This document shows, in pieces, positions 7,793 to 17,199 of a stretch of 54,969 bases of DNA. How positions within the stretch are numbered: the first letter of the stretch is position 1; each line of letters begins with the position of its first letter. Source of the DNA: Peribacillus faecalis (GTDB taxonomy: Bacteria; Bacillota; Bacilli; Bacillales; DSM-1321); the NCBI RefSeq assembly GCF_014712675.1, contig NZ_JACXSI010000026.1, positions 1 to 54,969 of the forward strand, read 5' to 3'. A program made the position numbers and the translations under genes. The notes under the pieces were generated by a model, which saw nothing but the letters and a program-made list of their open reading frames with translations, did not search any database and was not told the origin of the DNA.

Positions 7793-9652
7793 ATGAATAA
7801 AATGAAACCTACTCGATATATAAGGAGCTTGGATGGTTTGCGCGGATTAGCGGTTCTCGCTGTTATTGCATACCACCTCAATTTCCCTTGGGCATCAGGA
7901 GGACTTCTCGGTGTAACCATTTTCTTTGTTTTGTCAGGCTATTTGATTACCAATCTCCTAGTAATTGAATATGAAAATAATAATAGAATCAACTTAAAAA
8001 ATTTCTGGATAAGGCGTGCAAGACGGTTGCTGCCTGCTATGTTTACTGTTCTTGTTACAGTTACAGCCTGGTCTACCCTATTCGCTCGACCCTTTTTAGA
8101 GCGCTTGCGCGACGATTTCATACCCGCATTGCTTTATTACAGTAACTGGTGGTACATATTTCAAGATTTATCTTATTTTGAAGCGATGTCTACTCCTTCA
8201 TTGCTGACCCACTTCTGGTCTTTAGCTATTGAAGAACAATTTTACATTATTTGGCCATTACTGATTGCAGGGGCTTTCCTCTGCCATATGAGTAAAAAGC
8301 AGATGGTCAAATTAACATTGCTGATGGCGCTCTTATCTTCTTTATTAATGGCGCTATTCTACAGCTCAACCACTGACCCGAGCAGAGTTTATTACGGAAC
8401 AGATACACGTGCATTTTCTTTATTGATTGGCGCGGCACTTGCCTTTATTTGGCCAAGTCAGAAATTATCAAAGACAATACCAGCATCCTTAAGGCGCTCA
8501 ATGGATATTATTGGAGCTGTTTGCTTAACAGCAATCCTAGTCATGATGGTAGTAGTAAATCAATATGATGGCTTTCTTTATCGCGGCGGTATGCTTTTAG
8601 CATCCCTTTTGACAGCAGTGCTTCTTGCCGTGCTCATTCACCCCGCAAGCAAGCTGGGAGTGTTCATGACTTTTAAGCCGCTTACATGGGTTGGAGAACG
8701 CTCATATGGCATCTACTTATGGCACTTTCCGGTCATTTTACTTACGAGCCCACAAATCAGTACGAGTGAAACGAGCCTTGTGACTATCGCTGTCCAAATT
8801 GCACTTACGCTAATTTTATCTGCAATATCGTATAAATATATCGAAAACCCAATCCGTAAAGGCGCTGTCGGCTCTTTCTATGCAAAGATACAAAGTCGTG
8901 GTTGGTCAATAAAACAAACAACATACCGGCAATGGTTCACTGTTGGCTGTATAGCCTTATTAGTCACTGTTTCCTGTATAGGTTTGAGTTTTAAATCAAT
9001 TGGCGCTCTTCAACCAGAAATCTCTAGCGCTGGGTCTGCGACTATATCTGAACAGTCTTCAGACATGCCAGACGCGGATATAAAGGAAAACTCAAATAAA
9101 GAAACAACGCCTGCTGAAAAGGACGAACAACCAGCCGATGAAAAAGTAGCAGATGATAAGGTAAAACAACCCCAAAAAGCGCCGACAGATTACAATATTA
9201 CCATTATCGGTGATTCTGTTATGGTGAATGTCGAACCATTTATAAAAACGCATTTCCCAAATACAACTGTAAATGCTTCAATTGGAAGGCAATTGCATGA
9301 AGGTACCGATTTAATCAAAAGTATGAATCAAAACAATAAGCTCGGAGACATCGTTATTATCGCTCTTGGTTCAAATGGATCCTTTACATCCGATCAGCTC
9401 TCCGACGCTTTGGAGGCGGTCGGCTCAAATCGTCAAATATTTCTCATCAACACAAGAGTGCCTAGAAATTGGGAAAATATCGTTAATAAAAGATTAGAAG
9501 AAGCTGCCGATCATAATCCATCTGTACATTTAATAGATTGGTATTCAACCAGCAGCGGGCGTAATGAATATTTCGCCAACGACGGCATTCATTTGACTCA
9601 GACAGGTGCTAGAGCATATGCAGCTATGATTGCAGCCGAAGTGCAGAAATAA
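7793..9652 (+). CDS. OatA-like acyltransferase 3 / SGNH hydrolase fusion
   Basis: The 619-residue protein has two parts. Residues 8-360 form the multi-spanning acyltransferase-3 domain, with SLDGLRGLAVLAVIAYH near the start and HFWSLAIEEQFYIIWP near 142. After an acidic linker (about 410-465) comes an extracytoplasmic SGNH esterase-like domain with GDSVM (near 477), GSNG (near 525) and DGIHLT (near 600). This architecture is that of OatA/YrhL proteins, which O-acetylate peptidoglycan MurNAc or other surface polymers. The exact acceptor is not shown. ATG with AAAGGA upstream; a TATAAT-like box lies near 7769. Confidence 0.88.
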   Translation: MNKMKPTRYIRSLDGLRGLAVLAVIAYHLNFPWASGGLLGVTIFFVLSGYLITNLLVIEYENNNRINLKNFWIRRARRLLPAMFTVLVTVTAWSTLFARPFLERLRDDFIPALLYYSNWWYIFQDLSYFEAMSTPSLLTHFWSLAIEEQFYIIWPLLIAGAFLCHMSKKQMVKLTLLMALLSSLLMALFYSSTTDPSRVYYGTDTRAFSLLIGAALAFIWPSQKLSKTIPASLRRSMDIIGAVCLTAILVMMVVVNQYDGFLYRGGMLLASLLTAVLLAVLIHPASKLGVFMTFKPLTWVGERSYGIYLWHFPVILLTSPQISTSETSLVTIAVQIALTLILSAISYKYIENPIRKGAVGSFYAKIQSRGWSIKQTTYRQWFTVGCIALLVTVSCIGLSFKSIGALQPEISSAGSATISEQSSDMPDADIKENSNKETTPAEKDEQPADEKVADDKVKQPQKAPTDYNITIIGDSVMVNVEPFIKTHFPNTTVNASIGRQLHEGTDLIKSMNQNNKLGDIVIIALGSNGSFTSDQLSDALEAVGSNRQIFLINTRVPRNWENIVNKRLEEAADHNPSVHLIDWYSTSSGRNEYFANDGIHLTQTGARAYAAMIAAEVQK

Positions 9653-9659
9653 TAATATC

Positions 9660-9702
9660 AGCATGAAAGAAGTCGCTTGAAATCAAGCGGCTTCTTTCAC
9701 GT
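9660..9702. terminator. Bidirectional hairpin terminator
   Basis: A long stem TGAAAGAAG-CGCTTGA/TCAAGCG-CTTCTTTCA lies between the convergent acyltransferase and ypgQ genes. T-rich flanks are modest, so the stem is the main evidence. Confidence 0.65.
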
Positions 9703-9711
9703 CAATGGATA

Positions 9712-10359
9712 CTATTTCTTTCCTTGCCATTCTTTAAAGAACTGCTGCAAATATATTTCCATAAACTGATGGCGCTCTTTAGCCAGCAATTTTGCATAAT
9801 CTGTGTTCATCAACTCTTTTAACTTTAACAGCTTCTCATAAAAGTGATTAATAGCTGTCGATTTCCCGCTTCTATATTCCTCCTTTGTTATCTTCTCTCT
9901 CGGGGCCATTGCCGGATTGTAAATTAAATCCCCTTTCGAACCTGCATAAGCAAACGTTCTTGCAATACCGATAGCTCCAATGGCATCTAACCGATCCGCA
10001 TCTTGAACGACTTTCCCTTCTAACGTTTGCATCGCAGGCTGTCCGCCGCCTTTATATGACATACCAGAAATGATGCTGATAATTTTTGAAATAGAAGACT
10101 CATCCATAGCGATGGCATACAGCCAGTCTCTAACTTTTTTTAATCCCTCAGCTTCTGTAGCATTTAGCTTCTCATCGGCAATATCATGCAGCAAGGCACT
10201 CATCTCGCATATAAATAAATCCGCCTGTTCCTTCATTGCAATTGTTTTTGCCAGCTCTGCTACACGTACAATATGCCACCAATCGTGACCGCTCGCATCG
10301 TTTTCCAGATGCTTCTTCACAAAATCCTTCGTTAACTCTATTTGTTCTTCTTTCTTCAT
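9712..10359 (-). CDS. ypgQ: HD-domain nucleotide pyrophosphohydrolase YpgQ
   Basis: The 215-residue protein has metal-binding HD motifs: GHDWWHIVRV near residue 24, LLHDIAD near 57 and QDADRLDAIG near 119. The B. subtilis relative YpgQ hydrolyses dNTPs to dNMP and pyrophosphate. That activity is inferred for this copy. ATG is preceded by a weak GGTGAAAAT region. It is a single gene convergent with the acyltransferase and divergent from yugO. In B. subtilis the gene lies elsewhere, so its place here is a local difference. Confidence 0.8.
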   Translation of the reverse strand: MKKEEQIELTKDFVKKHLENDASGHDWWHIVRVAELAKTIAMKEQADLFICEMSALLHDIADEKLNATEAEGLKKVRDWLYAIAMDESSISKIISIISGMSYKGGGQPAMQTLEGKVVQDADRLDAIGAIGIARTFAYAGSKGDLIYNPAMAPREKITKEEYRSGKSTAINHFYEKLLKLKELMNTDYAKLLAKERHQFMEIYLQQFFKEWQGKK

Positions 10360-10487
10360 CTATTTTCACCATATTCTGTTTTAGTTTATTTGCTTAACTA
10401 TATCATCACTTTCTTCATTTTGTTTAAAATGAGTGATTTTTTCATGTATGAACATACTAACTTTGAACAGAACTACGGGGGTTGCCT

Positions 10488-11252
10488 ATGCAAAAACTAA
10501 TAAAACTACTGATTCGGCTGCCGCGAATAATCAAATCGATTCTGATTGTTCTACTCTTAATTAGTTTTTTCGGGCTGTTAATCGCCATTATTGAACCTGA
10601 CACTTTCCCTTCCTTTCTCATCGGAATTTGGTGGGCAATTGTTACAACCTCCACCGTCGGATATGGAGATTATGTTCCGGAAACGATTGCTGGCAAGCTG
10701 ATTGGCATAACCCTTATTCTAATCGGAGCCGGGTTTGTTACAGCTTATTTTGCAACACTTGCTGCGGAAGCAGTCAGAACGGAGGAAATGCTGTTGAAGG
10801 GCTTAAAAGGTGTGAAAGAAGAAAATCATATAATCATTGTCGGATGGAATGAAAAGTCACGCAACATTATTTCTTCGCTACACGCAGCCAATGAACGTAA
10901 GCCTATTGTCTTAATTGACCATACGCTTGATAAACATCCCGATACACCTCTTACTTTTCATTTCATTAAAGGAAAAGCTCATGAAGATCACACCTTAAAG
11001 AGGGCAAATATCCAAGCGGCAAAAAAAATTGTCATAACAGCCGATGTGAATAAAAATGAATTTCAGGCAGATATGTTCTCGATTTTAACGTTAATAGCAA
11101 GCAAAGGCCTTAATCCTGCCATCAACGCATGCGTCGAGATACTGACAGAAACCCAAGTGATCAATGCTCAACGTGCCGGAGCCGACCACATCATCCAAAC
11201 GAATTTATTCGCCGGTGAAAAGATGGTCACTGTACTCCTAAGCGAACCGTAA
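10488..11252 (+). CDS. yugO: Potassium channel YugO, C-terminally shortened
   Basis: The 254-residue protein has two transmembrane helices flanking a pore loop with the K+ selectivity filter TVGYGD (near residue 60). A Rossmann RCK N-domain follows, with IIIVGWNEKS near 118. B. subtilis YugO is about 328 residues. Here the frame stops just after the RCK N-lobe (AGADHIIQTN), so about 70 residues of the C-terminal region are missing. The TAA stop coincides with the first base of dispersed repeat A1. ATG at 10488 follows GGGGG by six bases. It may be a natural short form or a truncated gene; the abrupt junction favours truncation. Confidence 0.8.
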   Translation: MQKLIKLLIRLPRIIKSILIVLLLISFFGLLIAIIEPDTFPSFLIGIWWAIVTTSTVGYGDYVPETIAGKLIGITLILIGAGFVTAYFATLAAEAVRTEEMLLKGLKGVKEENHIIIVGWNEKSRNIISSLHAANERKPIVLIDHTLDKHPDTPLTFHFIKGKAHEDHTLKRANIQAAKKIVITADVNKNEFQADMFSILTLIASKGLNPAINACVEILTETQVINAQRAGADHIIQTNLFAGEKMVTVLLSEP

Positions 11253-11406
11253 GAACAAAAGCGCAAGCGCCCTCTAAAAAGCACCGTATGAACTGGAGGC
11301 CGCCGACCAAGATATAGGAAACACGAAGAACGACAGTGATTCGATGTTGACTTATCGAAGGGAGGTTGCCGAAGGGCAATAGGTGCTGGGCGCTGGAGCT
11401 GGACGT
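11253..11406 (+). repeat. Dispersed repeat family A, copy 1
   Basis: This is one of three near-identical copies (others at 26500 and 38656). It begins GAACAAAAGCGCAAGCGCC directly after the yugO stop codon and ends GGCGCTGGAGCTGGACGT. The ends form an imperfect inverted repeat (AGCGCCC/GGGCGCT). Inner hairpins include TTCGAT/ATCGAA and TTGCC/GGCAA. A 50-base tail (11407-11460) is shared with copy 3 and leads into a family B start. It has no coding capacity, so if mobile it would depend on another element. Confidence 0.85.
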
Positions 11407-11460
11407 TGATACACTTGTTTTAACTTATACACAATGTGTAATTTTATAATTTCCTAAACT

Positions 11461-11490
11461 ATAAGAAAAACCGACACCGCCCATTTTCAT
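11461..11490 (+). repeat. Isolated 5' end of repeat family B
   Basis: ATAAGAAAAACCGACACCGC followed by CCATTTTCAT matches the start of family B elements. The rest of the element is absent. It is joined to the tail of family A copy 1. Confidence 0.65.
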
Positions 11491-11542
11491 TTTTAATTTT
11501 GCTCCTTCCTTCTCTTTCAGCGAAATCCTTCCTTACAGAATA

Positions 11543-11588
11543 AAAAAAAGGGCTGCTCAATCATTTTTTTGAGCAGGCCCTCTTTGTT
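11543..11588 (-). terminator. Terminator of pgi
   Basis: On the minus strand, the stem GGGCCTGCTCA/TGAGCAGCCC is followed by a T run. It begins three bases after the pgi stop codon. Confidence 0.88.
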
Positions 11589-11590
11589 TA

Positions 11591-12940
11591 TTATTTTAAA
11601 CGTGCTTCTAATTCTGCTTTTTTCTCTTCAAAGCCCGGTTTACCAAGTAAAGCAAACATATTGACTTTGTACGCTTCTACTCCCGGCTGATCAAACGGGT
11701 TAACTCCAAGCAAGTAGCCGCTCATTGCGCAAGCTTTTTCGAAGAAGTATACCATATAGCCGAATGTGTACGCATCCATTGCCGGGATCTCAACAACTAA
11801 GTTCGGAACTCCCCCGTCAGTATGAGCTAAAAGCGTTCCTTGGAAAGCTTTGTTATTAACAAAATCAACTGTTTCGCCCGCTAAATAATTCAAACCGTCG
11901 CTATCGTTCTCTTCTGCTTCAATAACGATTTCATGACGCGCTTTCTTCACTTTTACAATCGTTTCAAATAGATCGCGGCGCCCTTCCTGAACATATTGAC
12001 CTAATGAATGAAGGTCAGTCGAGAAGTTAGCTGATGAAGGATAGATTCCCTTCTGGTCTTTTCCTTCGCTTTCACCGAATAATTGCTTCCACCATTCGTT
12101 GAAGTATTGCAGACCTGGCTCATAGTTGATTAGCATTTCGATTGTTTTACCTTTATTGTATAAAACGTTTCGAACCGCAGCATATTGATAAGCAGGATTT
12201 TCAGAAAGCTCAGATTTGCTGAAGTCTTCCTGCGCTGCTTGTGCACCTTGCATAATTGCTTCGATATCGATTCCGGCAACTGCAATCGGCAGTAATCCAA
12301 CAGCTGTCAGAACAGAGAAACGACCACCGACATCATCAGGAATAACAAATGTTTCATAGCCTTGTTCATCTGCAACAGACTTTAATGCGCCACGCTCTTT
12401 ATCTGTTGTAGCATAAATGCGTTTGCGTGCTTCCTCTTTCCCATATTTATTTTCAAGCAGTTTGCGGAATAAACGGAAAGCAATCGCAGGCTCTGTTGTT
12501 GTACCGGATTTAGAAATAACATTAATTGAAAAATCCTTCTCCTGAAGCAGGTCGATTAAATCATGCATATATGTACTGCTGATATTATTTCCGACAAATA
12601 CGATTTGTGGAAGTTTTCTTTGTTCCTTCGTTATCGCATTGTAGAAACTATGCTGAAGCATTTCGATGGCAGCACGCGCTCCTAAATATGAGCCGCCAAT
12701 TCCAACTACAAGCAAGATATCAGAATCATTTTTAATTTTTTCTGCCGCTTTTTGGATGCGGGCAAATTCTTCACGGTCATAGGCAGTCGGTAAGTTAATC
12801 CACCCCAGAAAATCATTGCCTGCCCCAGTGCCTTCATGTAAGGAATGGTGCGCAACCTTTACAGCATCTTGTAAATAAGTTAGTTCATGCTCTCCAAAAA
12901 AAGGTAAAGCTGTAGAGTAATCAAAACGAATATGAGTCAT
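11591..12940 (-). CDS. pgi: Glucose-6-phosphate isomerase
   Basis: The 449-residue protein matches the length of Bacillus enzymes (about 450). It carries the sugar-phosphate-binding [13 protein letters not shown] near residue 79 and [11 protein letters not shown] near 142-152. Late active-site segments include [14 protein letters not shown] near 410-423. It interconverts glucose-6-phosphate and fructose-6-phosphate in the cytoplasm. It is a single gene with its own promoter (12975-13003), a possible CcpA site and a terminator. The gene pair pgi-yugJ keeps its B. subtilis order. Confidence 0.97.
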   Translation of the reverse strand: MTHIRFDYSTALPFFGEHELTYLQDAVKVAHHSLHEGTGAGNDFLGWINLPTAYDREEFARIQKAAEKIKNDSDILLVVGIGGSYLGARAAIEMLQHSFYNAITKEQRKLPQIVFVGNNISSTYMHDLIDLLQEKDFSINVISKSGTTTEPAIAFRLFRKLLENKYGKEEARKRIYATTDKERGALKSVADEQGYETFVIPDDVGGRFSVLTAVGLLPIAVAGIDIEAIMQGAQAAQEDFSKSELSENPAYQYAAVRNVLYNKGKTIEMLINYEPGLQYFNEWWKQLFGESEGKDQKGIYPSSANFSTDLHSLGQYVQEGRRDLFETIVKVKKARHEIVIEAEENDSDGLNYLAGETVDFVNNKAFQGTLLAHTDGGVPNLVVEIPAMDAYTFGYMVYFFEKACAMSGYLLGVNPFDQPGVEAYKVNMFALLGKPGFEEKKAELEARLK

Positions 12941-12974
12941 CTATTTTCCTCCATTTATAATTATTCATTTCCCA

Positions 12975-13003
12975 CTTTATCGAATAGGGGATACATATTC
13001 AAG
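12975..13003 (-). promoter_or_regulatory. Probable pgi promoter
   Basis: On the minus strand, -35 TTGAAT (12998-13003), a 17-base spacer and -10 TAAAGT (12975-12980) lie about 35 bases before the pgi start codon. Confidence 0.55.
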
Positions 13004-13017
13004 AAAACGTTTTACTT
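13003..13017 (-). promoter_or_regulatory. Possible CcpA cre site upstream of pgi
   Basis: AGTAAAACGTTTTCT fits the cre pattern TGWAAANCGNTTNCA except at the two outermost bases. It abuts the -35 box of the pgi promoter, where binding could affect transcription. This is pattern matching only. Confidence 0.35.
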
Positions 13018-13063
13018 TATCAATTCCAATTTTTCCCCTTCTTAAAAAAGACTTGCAAAACTT

Positions 13064-14227
13064 TTATAAAGAAGCCTGTAGAATAGCAACAACATCTTCT
13101 CTGTTTAACTTCTTAAAATTACCGAATGGTCCTCTTAACATCGCTTTATCAGCAATGACAGGGATTGTTGTTTCATCAATGTTATAGTCAGCTAATGTGC
13201 TCGGCGCTCCTATACTGCTCCAAAACTCTCTTACACACTCAATTCCTTCAAGTGCAATTTCTTCATCGCTCATGCCGCTTGGGTCCACATTCCATACCCT
13301 GACAGCCAACTGAACAAATCGGTCAAGTTTCTCATGCATCGTATACTTCATCCAATTCGGGAATAGAATAGCCAGACCACCGGCATGTGGAATGTCATGA
13401 ACGGCTGAAACTGCATGCTCTATGCCATGTGATGCCCAATCACCCGCTGCCCCAACAGATAAGTACCCATTTAATGCAATTGTACCTGAGTATAGTATTG
13501 TTTCACGCAGCTCATAATTATGTAAATCATGAATCAATTTCGGCGCAGCCTCGATTACTGTCTGCAGCACAGACTCACACATCCGGTCCTGAAGCGGAGT
13601 ATTACTCGTTTTGTGAAAATATTGCTCAAACACATGAGACATCATATCGACAATTCCATACACTGTATGATTTAACGGTACTGTAAACGTATTTTGCGGA
13701 TCTAAAATTGAAAACTTCGGAAATGTAAGCGGACTGCCCCAGCCAAATTTCTCTTTCGTTTCCCAATTTGTTATTACAGAACCTGAATTCATCTCTGAAC
13801 CTGTTGCCGCGATCGTTAATACCGTTCCAAAAGGAAGTGCCGCCTCGACTTGCGCCTTTTTCGTCACAAGATCCCAAGGGTCGCCATCATATTTTGCACC
13901 CGCTGCAATTAGCTTCGTACAATCAATAACACTGCCGCCTCCTACCGCCAGCAAAAATTCAATGCCATGCTCCTTGCATAAATTAACGCCTTTTCGTGCC
14001 GTAGAAATTCGTGGATTAGGTTCGACGCCCGCTAACTCAAATACCTCTGCTCCAACTTTCTGCAGCTGATTCAACACTTCATCATATAAACCATTTCTCT
14101 TTATGCTTCCTCCACCATAAACAACTAAAACTTTTTTGCCATACTGAGGCACTTCCTGAGTGATAGCTTCTACTGTATTTTTTCCGAAAATTAATTTTGT
14201 AGGATTGCAATAACTAAATTTATTCAT
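13064..14227 (-). CDS. yugJ: Iron-containing alcohol dehydrogenase YugJ
   Basis: The 387-residue protein belongs to the group III NAD(P)-dependent alcohol/butanol dehydrogenases. It has the nucleotide-binding [10 protein letters not shown] near residue 95. The metal ligands are in DMMSHVFEQ (near 195) and [20 protein letters not shown] (about 262-281). Sequence and length match B. subtilis YugJ. It likely reduces aldehydes such as butyraldehyde or methylglyoxal; the true substrate is unknown. ATG with AAAGGAG upstream. B. subtilis has two such genes here (yugJ, yugK); only one is present. Confidence 0.9.
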   Translation of the reverse strand: MNKFSYCNPTKLIFGKNTVEAITQEVPQYGKKVLVVYGGGSIKRNGLYDEVLNQLQKVGAEVFELAGVEPNPRISTARKGVNLCKEHGIEFLLAVGGGSVIDCTKLIAAGAKYDGDPWDLVTKKAQVEAALPFGTVLTIAATGSEMNSGSVITNWETKEKFGWGSPLTFPKFSILDPQNTFTVPLNHTVYGIVDMMSHVFEQYFHKTSNTPLQDRMCESVLQTVIEAAPKLIHDLHNYELRETILYSGTIALNGYLSVGAAGDWASHGIEHAVSAVHDIPHAGGLAILFPNWMKYTMHEKLDRFVQLAVRVWNVDPSGMSDEEIALEGIECVREFWSSIGAPSTLADYNIDETTIPVIADKAMLRGPFGNFKKLNREDVVAILQASL

Positions 14228-14337
14228 GAATAAACTCCTTTCGATTTCAAAACATGCTAAAAAAATTAAGCCACTTTGTATAGTATTTCTTTTTTTACTA
14301 AAGCTATAAAGGAATCACCTTAAAAGGAGGAACAATC

Positions 14338-14571
14338 ATGAGCTGGATACAGCGTACAGCCCTTGTTTTAACGATTATCGGCGCTATAAACTGGGGACTT
14401 ATCGGATTCTTTCAATATGATTTGGTAGCTGCAATTTTCGGCGGCCAAGGCAGCTTATTTTCAAGAGTTATATTTGGTTTAGTCGGAATTGCAGGATTGG
14501 TGAACTTAGGATTATTATTCAAGCCGAATGAAGCATCTGTCACAAGTCCGGAAGCAAAACCAAGCCGCTAA
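14338..14571 (+). CDS. yuzA: DUF378 small membrane protein YuzA
   Basis: The 77-residue protein has two hydrophobic helices and the DUF378 signature IGAINWGLIGFFQYDLV (about residues 14-30), followed by a polar C-tail. Its function is unknown. It has a strong ribosome site (AAAAGGAGG) before ATG and its own terminator. The position beside yugJ matches B. subtilis yuzA. Confidence 0.85.
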   Translation: MSWIQRTALVLTIIGAINWGLIGFFQYDLVAAIFGGQGSLFSRVIFGLVGIAGLVNLGLLFKPNEASVTSPEAKPSR

Positions 14572-14588
14572 TTCCTAAATCATTTTTA

Positions 14589-14628
14589 CAATGGGGTAGT
14601 CCGAGCAAAACAGGACAACCCCATTTTT
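14589..14628. terminator. Terminator between yuzA and rocD
   Basis: The stem AATGGGGTAGTCC/GGACAACCCCATT is followed by a T run. It lies between convergent genes. Confidence 0.85.
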
Positions 14629-14637
14629 CCATTTATC

Positions 14638-15825
14638 TTATTCCAATACTTCTTTTATTTTCTCTAATGCCGATTCCAATTCCTCTTTTTTTATTATTAA
14701 AGGCGGAGCAAGGCGAATAACATGATCATGGGTTTCTTTACACAAAATCCCCTTCTCCATTAGCTTTTCACAATATGGACGGGCTTTCTCTTTTAATTCT
14801 ATGCCAATAAATAAACCTCGTCCTCTTACCTCGATGATCGCCTCATTTCTTATTGCGTTTAAAGAGGCGAGCAATTGATTCCCTAAAACATTGGAACGCT
14901 CGGCGAGATTCTCTTCGACGATAACTTTTAATGCTGCCAATGACACAGCGCATGCCAGCGGATTCCCGCCAAAAGTAGAACCATGTGATCCCGGATTGAA
15001 TACACCTAATATGTCTTTATTAGCCGCAACACAAGAAATCGGGAAAACTCCTCCTCCCAATGCCTTGCCTAATATGTAAACATCGGGTTCAACATCTTCC
15101 CAATCACAAGCAAACATTTTACCTGTTCTGCCTAGTCCTGTTTGAATTTCATCAGCCATAAAGAGAACTTGATTTTCACTGCAAATAGCAGCTGCCCCTC
15201 TTAAATAGCCTTGCGGCGGCACAATGATGCCCGCTTCACCTTGGATTGGCTCAACTAAAAAGGCGGCAGTATTTTCATTTATGGCATTTTCAAGCGCTCC
15301 TAAGTCTCCGTACGGAATTAATCGGATACCCGGAAGCATTGGTCCAAATCCGCGTTTATATTCTTCCTCGGATGAAAGAGAGACAGCCGCCATAGTACGC
15401 CCATGAAAATTGCCTGTGCACGCGATAATTTCAGCTTTATTTTCAGAAATACCTTTCACATCATAAGCCCAGCGCCTAGCTGCTTTAATAGCTGTCTCTA
15501 CCGCCTCAGCTCCTGTGTTCATCGGCAAAACCATCTCTTTTTTTGTCAGGTCGCATATTTGTTTATACCAAGGACCAAGCAGGTCATGATGAAAAGCTCT
15601 GGAAGTGAGCGTGATGCGATCTGCCTGATTTTTGAGAGCCTCAATGATTTTTGGGTGCCGATGTCCTTGATTTAAGGCCGAATATGCACTTAACATATCC
15701 AGATACCTATTTCCCTCCAAATCCTCTACCCAAACGCCTTCTCCTTTTTCCAACACAATCGGAAGCGGATGATAATTATGGGCCCCAAATTGATCTGTTT
15801 GTTGAATAATATCTTTCGAATTCAT
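14638..15825 (-). CDS. rocD: Ornithine aminotransferase
   Basis: The 395-residue class III PLP aminotransferase has the Schiff-base lysine at residue 254 (ILGKALGGG), [13 protein letters not shown] near 223-235 and [11 protein letters not shown] near 104-114. It converts ornithine and 2-oxoglutarate to glutamate-5-semialdehyde and glutamate in arginine catabolism. Close family members can act on acetylornithine, but the N-terminal segment matches RocD. ATG follows AGAGGGG. It is a single gene, not in a rocDEF operon. I saw no -12/-24 SigL promoter upstream, unlike the B. subtilis roc genes. Confidence 0.9.
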   Translation of the reverse strand: MNSKDIIQQTDQFGAHNYHPLPIVLEKGEGVWVEDLEGNRYLDMLSAYSALNQGHRHPKIIEALKNQADRITLTSRAFHHDLLGPWYKQICDLTKKEMVLPMNTGAEAVETAIKAARRWAYDVKGISENKAEIIACTGNFHGRTMAAVSLSSEEEYKRGFGPMLPGIRLIPYGDLGALENAINENTAAFLVEPIQGEAGIIVPPQGYLRGAAAICSENQVLFMADEIQTGLGRTGKMFACDWEDVEPDVYILGKALGGGVFPISCVAANKDILGVFNPGSHGSTFGGNPLACAVSLAALKVIVEENLAERSNVLGNQLLASLNAIRNEAIIEVRGRGLFIGIELKEKARPYCEKLMEKGILCKETHDHVIRLAPPLIIKKEELESALEKIKEVLE

Positions 15826-15898
15826 TTTACCCCTCTTTTCTAAAAAGACTTAATAAAACGAAAACTCACTATATTCATTATATATGAAGCTTACTGAA

Positions 15899-15932
15899 TA
15901 AAAAAACCGCCATTATATGACGGTTTTCTTAA
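15899..15932. terminator. Terminator of yugI
   Basis: The stem AAAACCGCC/GACGGTTTT lies immediately after the yugI stop codon, with A/T runs on both sides. Confidence 0.85.
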
Positions 15933-15936
15933 AGAA

Positions 15937-16341
15937 TTATTTTTTGATTAAATCTTGGCGATCAGATTGTGCGATCCACTCTTGAAGCTTGTCTTTTAAA
16001 GTGTTGAAACCTTCTTCCGGAGCTGTTGATGCTGCAACTGCTGTAGCTTGACGCTTTTGAGCAGGTGCTTTTTTAGCGCGTTGCTCTTGAGCCGGAGCTT
16101 CCTGAGTAGCACGGATTGATAAACTGATTTTGCCTGCAGCTTCGTCAACTGATAATACTTTAACAGTAACTTCTTGACCTACTTTAAGATGCTCATTAAC
16201 ATCTTTAACATAACCGTGAGTTACTTCAGAGATATGAACTAAACCTTGTGTATTTTCGTCAAGTGCCACGAATGCACCATAAGGCTGGATTCCTTTAACT
16301 GTACCTGTTACTACTGAACCTACTTCAAATTTTGCTGACAT
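15937..16341 (-). CDS. yugI: S1 RNA-binding domain protein YugI (general stress protein 13)
   Basis: The 134-residue protein starts with one S1 domain (residues 5-75): FEVGSVVTGTVKGIQPYGAF, then GLVHISEV and KVLSVDEAAGKISLS. A basic Ala/Lys/Gln-rich linker and a short helical tail follow. The B. subtilis homologue, GSP13, is ribosome-associated and stress-induced. ATG with AGGAGT upstream. It is transcribed alone, divergent from the small HTH regulator. Confidence 0.92.
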   Translation of the reverse strand: MSAKFEVGSVVTGTVKGIQPYGAFVALDENTQGLVHISEVTHGYVKDVNEHLKVGQEVTVKVLSVDEAAGKISLSIRATQEAPAQEQRAKKAPAQKRQATAVAASTAPEEGFNTLKDKLQEWIAQSDRQDLIKK

Positions 16342-16514
16342 ATAAACACTCCTATATATATACTTATTTTATTCGTCTATTTACACAATATAATACTATA
16401 TCATATTAATTGGTTTACATCAAAGAATAGTTTACCGACCGTTCTTTGATTAGTATTAGATGTTTCCTAATTCTTTTCTTTCTACTCATTTACACGGAAT
16501 GTTCATCTTTCCTC

Positions 16515-16543
16515 GTTACATACGTCTTTTATGCTGTTATAAT
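16515..16543 (+). promoter_or_regulatory. Probable promoter of the HTH gene
   Basis: -35 GTTACA (16515-16520), a 17-base spacer and a perfect -10 TATAAT (16538-16543). The start codon lies 37 bases downstream. Confidence 0.6.
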
Positions 16544-16579
16544 ATAAGTAATAACGGCATTTTTAGGAGGCGAATCACT

Positions 16580-16795
16580 TTGTCTAAAATCAGCGTAAAT
16601 ATTCGTAATTTTCGCGAAAGTAAAGGTATGTCCGTAGAAGAACTTGCTTTAAAAGTTCGCTGCGGGACGAAGACAATTGAGAATTATGAAAACGGGACAG
16701 CTACGCCTAACTTAGATACCATTTTAAAGATTTCCACAGCTTTGGATGTACCGGCTAATGAATTTTTGGACGAGAAAACACATAAACCTATTTAA
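16580..16795 (+). CDS. Small XRE-family HTH regulator
   Basis: The 71-residue protein is almost entirely one Cro/C1-type helix-turn-helix: ISVNIRNFRESKGMSVEELA (helices 1-2), then VRCGTKTIENYENGTATPNL (recognition helix and loop). TTG at 16580 is the start because AGGAGG ends nine bases before it and the family domain begins there. Frames further upstream cross the promoter. Targets are unknown. Lacking any extra domain, it may act with a partner or as a simple repressor. Confidence 0.82.
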   Translation: MSKISVNIRNFRESKGMSVEELALKVRCGTKTIENYENGTATPNLDTILKISTALDVPANEFLDEKTHKPI

Positions 16796-16827
16796 CCAAT
16801 ACTATGTGTCAAAGTTTCACATTATAT

Positions 16828-16863
16828 AAAAGGAGAGGCCATTTCAAAATAGCCTCTCCTTTT
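16828..16863 (+). terminator. Intrinsic terminator
   Basis: A 12-bp stem AAGGAGAGGC/GCCTCTCCTT is followed by a T run, 33 bases after the HTH gene. Confidence 0.9.
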
Positions 16864-16900
16864 TGTTGTTAAGTATAGATTTTGTTGAATGTATGCTTGG

Positions 16901-17199
16901 GCTACTCTTACACCTGCCATGCTCGGAGACCTACAAGATGTGGGTCATATCGGCGAAGACATGCGGACGTGGTGCCTTTAGCCGGTGTTCCTTTTACCTG
17001 CCTCCCCCAAGAAACCAAAAACGGGTTTCTCGTGTGGGGCTCTCACGATGAGAGTCACAGCGACGAAGATATGCGGACGTAGCATTCTTAGTCGCTGTTC
17101 CTTACTTGCGGGCCGGTTCCGCATGTCTCCTTTTTCATTGAAGAAAAATCAAGGAGAGAAATCAAAAATGGAAAAGGAGCAGTGACGATTTTTCTGTTA
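16901..17199 (-). repeat. Modular repeat family B, copy downstream of niaP
   Basis: On the minus strand it starts with the niaP stop codon (TAACAGAAAAATCGTCACTG) and has the family's 5' hairpin (CTCCTTTTCCAT with ATGAAAAAGGAG). Two S sub-units (AACAGCGAC/GTCGCTGT and AACACCGGC/GCCGATAT) follow, each with its CTCTC/GAGAG-type hairpin. The AGAAACC/GGTTTCT hairpin lies between them, and the copy ends near GCATGGCAGGTGTAAG. It shares this plan with copies at 23310, 41935 and 53122. It does not encode a protein. Confidence 0.8.

Noticed and set aside
16863-17185. Three short plus-strand reading frames downstream of the HTH gene
   Set aside because: They lie entirely inside the family B repeat and have no ribosome sites; similar frames arise in other copies.
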